A program made the position numbers and the translations under genes. Below the pieces are notes generated by a model. It did not search any database and was not told the origin of the DNA. It was given only the letters and a program-made list of their open reading frames with translations. From Stereum hirsutum FP-91666 SS1 (taxonomy: Eukaryota; Basidiomycota; Agaricomycetes; Russulales; Stereaceae), in NCBI RefSeq assembly GCF_000264905.1, contig NW_006763145.1, forward strand, positions 1,103,113 to 1,167,112: 64,000 nucleotides of DNA, in the 5' to 3' direction. Of the stretch, positions 10,868 through 21,222 are shown in pieces (within the stretch, counting starts at the first letter, position 1; each line of letters opens with the position of its first letter).

Positions 10868-13800
10868 AACTGTATTATCACACTGGAAAAGAGACCTGGG
10901 CTTTTGGATATGACGCTTTCGATGAGTTGTCCTACTATGCTAGGAAGTCGAAGTTCGTGGACGGTGTCATGACCCAGATCCACCATTTACCTTGGACGGC
11001 GACCGACTTCGACCGGTTCCTTTTCTTACGCCCACCTACGTCCACGTTCCCAGAGACGGCAGAACAGCGCGCAGAGAACAAGATAGGATGGGTGCTTCTA
11101 GACGAGAGACATCGTTCTAAGATATTCGTACGATGATCTCTTCGTGTACTGGCCCATTGAATGCAATCTCATTTCGCTCTTACTCTTGTTGGTAGGTCAA
11201 AGGCGTTTTAATTCGAGCAGAAGACGATAAAACAACGGGTCTACACTACGGTGTGAACTTTACAAAGGAAATTCCGCTCGATCGAGATCGTTCTGGCCTT
11301 GACGATCGCTCAGAGGCGTCCAAGGCAATCTACCAGATTTGGAAGCCCTTGCTGCTGTCCTCCAACGACGCTCGGAGGAAGTACATCGACCTTCTGCTCC
11401 ATCACGACCAGACGCTGGACGTGATCGAGCTCCCAGCAAGTATCACTCGAGAAGTCGCTTCCGCTCTGGTAGTTGCTCTGCGTGAAGAGCATGGTGAAGA
11501 CGCGTTATTCTATTGGGCCAATGAGACGACCGAGTCCGTTCGGATTATCCAAAGTTCTTTGAAAAGGACGCCCTTCCTTCTTACTAAGCTGTTTTGGATG
11601 GCTCTTCGGCAACATAACACCATCATGTCTCCTGAAGAAGCCCGCGAGAAGGCCTTCACCAAGCTTCTTCCATATCACCCGGACGAGTTTAGGTCCCAGA
11701 TCGAATGACAAACCATGCACACTGTTCGCGCATTCTTCAAACTTGACCCTCATACAGGCCGGAGCTTGAAGAACTGGTCTTTCAAATCGTGTCATTTCGA
11801 CCTCTCTAGCGTCGAAATCTCGGTCGGAGACGAGACATTTCTGTCAGACCAACTGCTTAAGCCTGCGTACGTGTTCCATCATCGAGCCCTAGTTCAACAA
11901 TAACGGACGTACTTTAGGTATATACACAGGAAGGAACGGTGGAGGGCATGCCCCCGTCGTTTGGCCAACAACGCTTCCAGCGTTCATTGCGATTGCTCGG
12001 CCTTGCACATCGGAAACCTCTTCACCGACGAGCTGAAGATACCGTACGACGAGAAAGAAGACATCAAGTTTCAACGAGGCCAACTGGTGGCCCAAATGCC
12101 GCGGAGGTTGACCCACAGCTTCGCATACGATGATCAGGTTTTAACGGCCACGATCTCCTGGTCAGCAGCAACAAACTATGCTACCAATTTCATCGTTTGG
12201 CTCCGTACGGATGACGACCCGCTCCTCAAACCTGCTCTGGTCCATCGAAAAGCACCACCCGTGGTGCCTGCCACTGGGACTACTACTCAACCGCATGAAG
12301 TGGACGAACACGCAAACCACGCCGACAACGCTATCAATCGAGATCCTGGTCAAAGCAGAACGTCTCCAGATATCACTATCGTCAGCAGCCGAGGCCGAAA
12401 GTTCCCCGAGCATGTGGATGACGCTGGACCTTCATCGACTCAAATAGGTGCTGGCGACATGACTGGGCCAAAGAAATGTGGTGAACCTGACGCAGACCCC
12501 AATGCTTGGGCAAAACACGCGGCGGACGCCATGGAGCCCGATGACCCTGCAGTCTCTACCCAAGAAGAGAGCGAACCGTCTAGCGGAGATGAAGGTACAG
12601 CCTATATTCTTCACGTCCTCACGCTCGTCCACAATGCGTAGCCACTCACATTTCGCTTATGGCAGTACCCAGGCATCCCGAATTCAGTACAGCCCCCACG
12701 GATTCCATCACGCTACGCAATATCCTTCCCGGTAAACGCTATGTTGCTCAGGTTAGAAGGGACTGTGAATTGGCGATCTGGAGTCCTCCACTTCGTTTCA
12801 TAGCTCCTCCTTCTAATCCGTCGATAATCACCGTAAAGTGGCTGTCCAAGACGAAGCTACAGGTCGAATGGTCGGGCTCTATCGCAGCAGTAACCTACAG
12901 GGTAACTCTGCATGCATCCGATGGCGCCGAACTTGCGGAGAAAGACGGTCTTGAGGACAGCTCTTGGGTTGGTGTCGCAGATCCGGATGCGGACTCCGTC
13001 AGAGTCTATGCATTCGGGGCAGACGAAACGAGTTGCTTGGAACCAGGGAAGGCATCCGTACCACCCAACCCCTATCTCGGGCGTTCTCCTTCGCCAGTAC
13101 GTCCTTCGCCACCTGGAGATGCTTCTCCAAGATCGGATGTGCGAGGGTTTTCACCAGCACCTTCTGCTGGCGGTGACTCGGACGATCCAGAGGCCGTGAC
13201 GTCCCAATCGGCCGAATCAGGCCACAGGGATCACACTCATCGCCCGGTGCCAAAACGACCTTCGCTGGACAAACCTAATGTCGCGTCAGGCTCGAAGTCG
13301 AGGGCCGATAATGCGGAGTTCGATGATTTTGAAGACGACACGACGGACGAAGAAGAAGAAGAAGAAGAAAACGGTGAGGAGTTTACCGATGACGACAACC
13401 ACACCGCGTCGATATGGCAGTTCAACAAAGACGATCAGGTGGGTCATTTTGTCCTGTGTCTGGGATGTCTTGGGTACTCAGCTTGTTGGTTTCCAGGACT
13501 TCGACAGCGACAAGGACGCGGATGACGATGAAGAACGACTTCAGACCTGGATGATCAATGGCAAAGAACTCGCCGTTGATCGCTGTTTCGAGGTTACCTA
13601 CAAGAGAGGTAAAGCTAGTAGCCCAGTCGTCATCCAAGTCCATGCCATTGTCAAGAGAAAATCCGGCAAAACTGCGAAGCTTCAGGTATATCGGTACATA
13701 CGGGCATCCGAATGCTTTATGGCTTCTCAGAAACATGAGCTCGTCCTCTTACATCAGGGGGCGGAGCACGATGACGGCAGTCGTGGGTGCGATCTGGTAG

Positions 13801-15758
13801 AAAAGATTTCCACTGTGTCGATCGTCGACATCATTCAAGAGGTAGAGGTGGACCACGCCGAATCACCAGCAGATATTCCCCGACAGTATCATTGCGGCAG
13901 CCTTCCTGTCTACGTCTGTCGTTGGACCATGTCCCACGTCAACATGAGATCGGCGACCATATTCCGCATTCCACCTGGCCCTGACTGGGAGGACTTGCTC
14001 GAGGAAGCTGCTCACCCTGAGGTGGCCGGACACGTTGCGCCTGATCCGCAATTTTACAGTCGCCCGACAACATTGGAGTTTTATGCTGGCACAGGCGGGA
14101 CGGCACGCGGATTCCAAGCTGCTGGCTTTAGAGCTATTGCTGGAGTAGAGAGTGATCTCTATGCGGCGATGGGATATGAGGTATGAGAGTCTGTCGAAGC
14201 TCCCGATGCATGGTTATTGACTGGTAGAGGATATCAAGACTAATTTCCCTGGAGTCCCGATCCACAACGAGGAAGTAGATGCCTTCATGGACGATGTAAA
14301 GGACAAGAAATTCGATGCCTGCATGGACGATGTCAAGGACGATAAATTCGAACATCCAAAACAGATCACTGTGCTGCTAACAAGCCCGCCATGCGAGCCA
14401 TTCAGTAACGCAAGTAATGGTAAAGGAGGTAACGACGACAAGAACAGAGATCAATTGCAAACGACGACTCGTGCACTCGAGATCTTCAGGCCCGCCTATC
14501 TTGTGAGTGCATGCCTTTTATGCTGTGACGGTCACTGATCCATAGAAATCGATTTTTTGTGTCAGTTTTTTGAGAATGTTCCTGTACGTTGCCCTGTAGT
14601 GAAGTCGTTCATCTCACTCTAAGTTCATCGTTTCAGACCCTTGCCGCCGATAAACACATGGAGCACTATCGCCCTCTCCTTCTCCAGATTCTGCGACTAG
14701 GATACTCTCTCAAATACACCACGTTGAATGCGGCTGAATACGGTGTGGCCTCCCAGCGCAAGAGGCTCAGCCTCGTCGCCGCAGCACCAGGTTTTATTCT
14801 TCCTTCATGGCCAGAGCCAACCCATAGGGATCCCAACTGGGAATACTCAGAAGACTTCACCCCACCCGCACAGGTATTTGTCACCGTCCGAGATGCTATC
14901 CAGGACTTGGAGTGGCGTAATCCGCGGGTGCATCATTGCAGTGCCGATAAGCACAGCGTATATTGCAACATACCGAAAGACGGTAATCACCCCCAACCTA
15001 GCGAGTACGCCCTCTCGCTCGGGCGCCAGAATCGTGGCTTAATCACCCATCACATAACTGGAAGACCTGCAAAAGAGGAGTGGAAAGAGGAGAGAACTTT
15101 GGGTTCCTATGATCAACCTCTGAGCAGCGAGTGTCTCTCCTACACGCCACGTTATCCTTTACTGATATATAATACAATCAGCCATCTTGACGAGCGTTAG
15201 CGGACGCTGGAAATGCCGTCATCCTCGTAAGTTTGGGAGTTGTATAAATTGGCCTACATACCATGTCGCTGATACTGAATCCCCATCGAAGGCTTCAATA
15301 AGGAGATCATGTCTCCCAGAGAACTAGCACGAATTATGTCCTTCCCTGTATGACGCCAGTCTTCTAATGGTCCGTCAAACCGTGCTATATAACGTTCAGT
15401 TCTCTAGGATCACCATAGATTCGTTGGACCCCTCAGTAGACAATACAAGCAAATCGGCAACGCTGTCCGGCCATTGCTCGCAAAAGCAGTTGCGATGGAA
15501 ATTCGTAGAGTCCTGGAAGACCAGTTTCTGCACCTGTTATTTGAGGAGCTTGCATCTATGTCCAGAGAACAGTCGGTCACAACTGCAAGCACGGTTGCTA
15601 GCGAAAATTCCGATATTCGAACAAAAAGCGGAGCGGTGCGCAGAACGGCGAATGAGGTTGATGGCCTTGACGACGACGAAAGAGATCCCAAAAGATTCAG
15701 GGCCGATGTTGGAACAGGCGTGTCTTCGGCAGCAGGGCCGGAGTGCACGCACCAGTAG
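10868..15758 (+). pseudogene. Truncated paralogue of the ATPase-BAH-cytosine methyltransferase gene
   Basis: Exons are 10868-11127 (5' truncated), 11196-11866, 11918-12594, 12666-13438, 13497-14180, 14239-14502, 14566-14583, 14637-15126, 15182-15226, 15292-15347 and 15408-15758, all phase-consistent. Similarity to the copy at 21223-27390 starts abruptly at LYYHTGKETW, so the GHKL ATPase motifs are missing. A TGA stop lies in frame at 11706-11708 (...RSQIE*QTMHT). An ATG at 11715 reopens the frame and could yield about 1169 residues. Downstream the enzyme looks good: FN3-like region (12.7-13.1 kb), acidic stretch, BAH-like module (13.5-13.9 kb) and methyltransferase motifs I (TLEFYAGTGG), IV (SPPCEPFSNA; usual Gln is Glu), VI (FFENVP), VIII (VASQRKR), IX (SPRELARIMSFP) and X (YKQIGNAVRPLLA). 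One intron has a GC donor (15127), and a 36-bp internal duplication is present. It may be a pseudogene or a shortened active gene. Confidence 0.8.
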
Positions 15759-16085
15759 CTAGAAGTATGTTGTCGTCTCGTTGAACTTTGTGGGGAGTGG
15801 CTTTTGGTTTTTGTTTGGGATATTCTAGACGTATTTTCGATAAGCACCGATAGCCATCTAAAGTCCATATTGCAGCACAGAGTCATAGAACGAAGCGTAA
15901 TATACAAAACACATAGTACCGGCGTTTAAGGGGCGTAAAGAGACATAAAAAAAGCGAAACAAGATCATCGCGAAGCAATAGTGCCGGGGTAGTAGGGTAT
16001 CCATCCAACACGAACATATATCCACATATGTAGATAGTTCCAGAATCTAGTGAAAGTCCAGTCGATTCAAAATTCGCGTAGGTCG
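15759..16085. other. Convergent 3' flanks
   Basis: This is the short interval between the ends of the plus-strand methyltransferase copy and the minus-strand Hook gene. No further coding signal was seen. Confidence 0.5.
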
Positions 16086-19000
16086 TCATCGCCGTTGCAG
16101 CTTCGCGCCCAACTTTCAAACGCAAAGGTATTAGTCTCGATTAGATTGAGGAGCACATGCAGAAGAACAAAACGAATGAGGACGTACGGTCTGCCGCTGC
16201 TGTGGCAGCCATGCCGAAGGCCCTCCCCTCTGAGCACCGCCGAGCTGTCCCCGCACGCTGGCCATCTGGAGGGTGTGTATCGTGCTGAGCATGAGCTGTT
16301 GCTCTTTCGCGGCTTGGATCCGCATAGCAGCGATGTCGCGCTGAAATTTGATTTAGGTCTCAGTATAGTCGTGAAGCAGCGAGAAAACATGGTCAACCGA
16401 CCTTGAGGCGCTCGATCTCCTCGTGCTGGATCTTGCTTCCCTCTCCATCGTCGAAAATGCCCTAAAGTTCACGTCATAAAGTCATCAGCTACTGTGATCC
16501 CGTATCCATGAATGGGAATAAGATGCATACACTGGCGGAGCCGGGCCTCTTCGCATGTTCCTCCTTGAACAGCCTGTCTTGGTCCTTGATGAACTATGCA
16601 CGCCACAATATATCAGTTCCGACGGATGGAGCATGGGAAGGGGTCAGCGAGACGTACAGCTTTCGCCTTGTTGAACTTCTCGGTCATAGCCTTCAGCTGC
16701 TCCCTCGCGTTCATGTTGTCTTCGTGCAGTTTCATAATCTGCGCCTTGATATCCTCTGGGACATCCCTGCCCGCCAACGCAGAACGCAATTGCCTGTATA
16801 ACGAGTCCAACCCAGAACCTGTCAGAGACGGCAAAACGGTCGAGTGAGCGGTATGCAAAGGAGGGCACATACCCAAAGTCTCTCTCCCGTTGCAACGCCT
16901 TCTCTCTCTGGCCGATACTGTCGCTCTGGAGATTGACCTTCTCCAACAGCAGGCCGTTGATCTGCTCGAGCTGCATCTTGTTCTTCTCGCCAAGTTCAGC
17001 CAGTTGCTTCCGCATACGCTCGAGCTCGGATTCGAGGCCTGTCTTGTCTTCGTTGACTGATTCGCGAAGGGACGAGAGAATCTCGAGCTGATCTTTGTTG
17101 ACGAGATTGACTGGATACGAGAGTGGAGGAGAGATTCGATCAGTGACATGGGGGAAATGGACAGAAAGGTCCAACGTACGGTCAGACTTGGCAATGGTTA
17201 ATTCTTTAGCTTGGCTGTCGAACTTGACTTCGAGCTCCGTATGATCCTTGCGCAGAGTATCCAGCTGATCCACTGTCTCGTTGAGACGTTGTCTCAGCGC
17301 GATCGCAGCCTCAGCCCTGTGTGCCACGAAAAGGTTAGCCAATGTTCTTGGGTGGAAGGATACCCGGAAATAAGAGCGAGATGCGCACCCATCACCCATC
17401 GACTTTCCACTCCTAATCTCCTCCAGATTATTCTGCAGAACAAGCTTCTCCCTATGTGCGGCCAGGTAATCCGACTCATACCTCGCCTTCATCCTATTCG
17501 CATCCTCCAGAAGATTCTCAAGGACCAACACCCTACTCGAATCCGCATGATTACTCTTCACAGCCTCCAACTCCCTCTTCAACTTCCTAATCTGCAACTT
17601 CAAGTCCGTCATCGTCGTCCCCGTGATCGCGTCGTCCAACTCCCCACCCAGACCCTGATCAGCATCAAACTCGTCCTCATACGCATCCTCCGTGATCGTC
17701 TTCACCCCCGTACCGCCTTCACCCGCCCCACCACCCTCGCCACCCTCGACCTTCTCTCCCGGAACCGCCGCGTTATCCTCCGAATGTTTCCTCGCAGGCT
17801 TGACCGGCCTATTCGAGCTCAGCTCCAACTCCCTCACCCGCTCCTGGTACAGATCCAGCGTCTCCGAGTCCTTGGCCCTCTCTTCCTCCGTGATACGCAG
17901 TTTTGTTTTCGTCTGTTCGAGGTCGAACCGCATGGACTCGTATTCTTTGCTACGGGAGGCCGCTTTGTTCTCGAGGTCGGCGATTTGGGATTTGTAGGAT
18001 TCCATGAGGGGCTTGTAGGCTGCTACTTTACGGTATTCTTCTTCGAGGGAGGCGTTCTTATCTACGAGGTCGGCATTTTGTTTCTCGAGGGACTGTATAT
18101 ATGACCAATGTGAGTTAGTCGCTTAGACATGTATAGGTGAAACCGACAACAGGGAGAAGGAGCAAAGCGAAAGCTGACCTTGACGTGTTGCCGGAGGTCT
18201 GCTCCTTCTTGCAATTTCTTCTTGTACTTCTCCATCACATTTTCGGTCTTCGCTAGACGGTCGGCAGCATGACGATATCTGAAATATAGTCAGAACTATG
18301 GTGTGTATATGGGAAATACGTGCAGATATCACGCACTCGTCCATCTGGTCCTTCAGCCGGGCAGCCTCGTCCGCTTTGACCTGGAGCTCATCCACTTTCC
18401 TCGTCATGTCGTTGACGAGAGTAGTCTGCTTATCGAGCTCCGCCTCCGCGATTGCAAGGTTCTCCTCGCTCTTATGCCTAAAAGTACGCCAAAGAGTCAA
18501 TAACCATGACGGGAATCACGGGGCACAACCAGCAGAGTCACATAACGGAGAAATTTGAACATACAGATCCGCCCTCAGTCTATCAATCTCAGCCCGCATC
18601 ATCACGTCTGCCTTTCCATCGTTCCTCCTCCCCTCTGCCTCCATCTCCCTCTCGAATTGTCGCACACGGGCAATAGCCTCGTCCTTTTCTTGTACAGCAT
18701 CGTCCAAGTTGGATTGGAGGGTTCGATGCTCTTCCATGAGCTGTTGATATACTTTCTCCACGGTGTCTTTCTCCATTAACGCACGGCTACGGTCTGACTG
18801 GATTTGGTAGTAATGGTCATCCCTATATGGTGCATTACAGCCATGGCGATGAGGGTTGAATGTACATGTTTCGAGAAGAGATGTAGACGTACTCCGTGAT
18901 CTCCTTCTCCCTGTCCCCTTGCTCCGCCTTCACCTTCGCCATGACCTGTACACACGACCAACTATTCTTAACATCTACCGGATCACAGTTGCTCCCCATA

Positions 19001-19543
19001 CACCACTAGCAAAATAAATACCATACCTGCTCGATAGCCTTCATCAGATAGTGCTGATCCGTCTCGCTCAATCCTTGAATCTTCTCAATAAACTCCTTGT
19101 TCTTCTCGCACTGCACTGCGATGGCGATCGTCAGCCTGCACATAGTCAATGTCGAGGCCACATCGTGGTCCTTCGCGATAGCTTGTAAGTCCGGCACGTC
19201 AAGTGAGGATGTAGGTTTGTTGAGAACGTCGGAGAAATATTGTGTCATGAGACGGTAGAGACGTTTCATCGAATTGAAACGGAGAACCCAGTTGTCTGAG
19301 GGTTGCGCAGAGGGCCGTGTAGGCTGGCGGAAATAGTCTGCATCGCTGTCCAAATTGAACACACATCATGTCAACCAACAAGAATGATAAATAGAGAGAT
19401 AAACGGTACATAGTACTGAGGATCTCGAACAGAGCAGCCCCGTCGCTCAGATCCGAGATGGTGGTAACGGGCCTAGCAAGTTGAAATGTGGCGAAGAAAG
19501 AGGAGAAAGCATCCTGCTCTTTGCGCAAAGCGTCTGCGCTCAT
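16086..19543 (-). CDS. hookA: Hook-family dynein adaptor
   Basis: This cytoplasmic coiled-coil adaptor is known in fungi (Aspergillus HookA, Ustilago Hok1) to link early endosomes to dynein and kinesin-3. Fourteen exons (19543-19410, 19345-19027, 18945-18893, 18822-18565, 18477-18337, 18278-18179, 18092-17389, 17316-17180, 17110-16873, 16793-16658, 16593-16531, 16461-16402, 16340-16188, 16112-16086) give 840 residues in unbroken phase. The N-terminal Hook domain spans about residues 1-150 (DADYFRQP, DNWVLRFNSMKRLYRLM, LQAIAKD, NKEFIEKIQGLSETDQHYLMKAIEQV). The remainder is heptad-rich coiled coil interrupted by an acidic Gly-rich linker (about residues 400-440), and the tail ends LGAKLQRR. It lies between the two facing methyltransferase paralogues, with no evident functional link to them. 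Confidence 0.9.
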
Positions 19544-21222
19544 CCTTACCGTCTACTACCCGTACAAGAACGAAGAGTTAAGAGGACGCCAGCCCCAACT
19601 GAGATGACAGATGAAGTACGTAGCAGAGCGTAGCAGTCTATGAACGCGTTGCAATTGAGCAGTCAACCAAGTCGAGCCGCGGCAACGCTAACAGAGGCTC
19701 GTCCGAAAAAGGCAAAGATTCCTGGCTGTCTTCCTACACCGCCCACCTAGCCGGAGGTCGGACGGCACTCGGCGGTCCGAGCTCAAGTGGCCGTCGTGAG
19801 CGAGCTCAAAATGAGGTCGATATTTCGGCTACAGTAAAACATGGAAACGCACAATATCGTACGCGAATGACTCCAATACAGGGGCCTCAGTTGATCTTGA
19901 CCGAGACCCACTATTGATCTCGCTGGAGGGTCGAAGTGAGGTCCCCCGAGGTCGTTATGCATTTATGGGTCTCACCGGAGATCAAACCTTGGATGTCATA
20001 ACGACCTCTGAAGTAAAGGGCGGTGTACTAGGGAAGCTCCACATGCTGTGACACTGACCTTGCTTGAGAGACCTCTTCTGACAATGGCATATCTACCAGT
20101 GCTCAATATTTTCGTGCACTTTATTTGCAGTAGCAACTTTGTTAGCGATACTGCAGAGTATCCTTTTTTTTTAAAAATCAAATGCATTTATATAGCGCCG
20201 GCGCAGGCCAGGGGCGCTGTTTGGGTGTAACTAGTCAACTAGGCGTAGGTAAAGTTGGTAAACACTGTGGAACTCGACTGGAAGAGTGGGTAATGTGAGT
20301 GCAGAAGCAAATAAGTTCGATATACTGAAAACGTATGCGATCAAATGTGGCCCAATCAGTCCGGGGGGCGGGGGATGTTCGGTGTACTGCAGAGTATTCA
20401 GTACCGGAAATTACTTCTGGGTGGTCACGCAAGAGTCGCCACAGATGGTTCTTCTTGGCTCGCAAACTCGTATTAGAGGCAGCCTTTAAATCTGCACAAT
20501 ACATCCACGTTCCGATGGCCACTGATGTCAGGTTTCTTGCTTCGCTGACCGCAGCAGCGCCTCGAAGCGTACGTAGGCCTCAGGAGAAGCATCGGCTTGA
20601 TGCATTGTGGCGTCGATAATTTAATAGCTCTTCAGGCCTGAGCGCGTTGTGCGTGCAGACATCGAGCATACTTTCGGGGAACATGCTGGCAATGTACGAA
20701 AACTGTATATCCAGGGCAAATAGAAATTGCTCCGTCCTGATGGTGGTAATCAAGTACGCGTTTGCGTTGGGTGAGGGGTGCCACAGAAATGTGAGAAAAG
20801 CTTACGCAAACTGTTTGGCTTTGTGTGCGAAAAAGTCGCTCAGCCACAATTACCGGGGTGGGAGAGACCAACCAAGATGACCAGCCCGCCGAGTTCTCCC
20901 TACTCCGGTACGCCGCCCAATGTCAGCTTGGACAATACCTCAGAGCACCAGTCGCAGACGCAACAGCTACATCCGTCATCGAAGAATGTAACAAGACGAG
21001 ACGGTAGTGGTAGTGGAGGTAGCGCTAGTCGAGGACTAGCTATAGTAACTTTACAAAGAGTCACGGAACATCGACTTGCAATACAGCATCTGCGGGATTT
21101 GAACGCTATACATCGTCGAGGTAGAGGTTCAGGAAAGAGTAGATCTCACGAAGTAGCAGTGAAATTCGAAAATATGAGGGACAAACGACAGCTTGTTGTG
21201 AACCCAGCTACCAAAGGGATAC
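19544..21222. other. Intergenic region between Hook and methyltransferase gene
   Basis: This holds the Hook promoter and the 3' flank of the full-length methyltransferase gene. A 12-bp perfect inverted repeat is listed separately. The plus-strand frame 20778-21359 runs into the antisense of the methyltransferase gene and shows no domain. Confidence 0.45.
19948..20008. repeat. 12-bp perfect inverted repeat, 61-bp span
   Basis: The arms GAGGTCGTTATG (19948-19959) and CATAACGACCTC (19997-20008) are exact reverse complements around a 37-bp loop. Related GAGGTC/GACCTC words flank them. It could be a tiny MITE remnant or a hairpin; the function is unknown. Confidence 0.8.
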
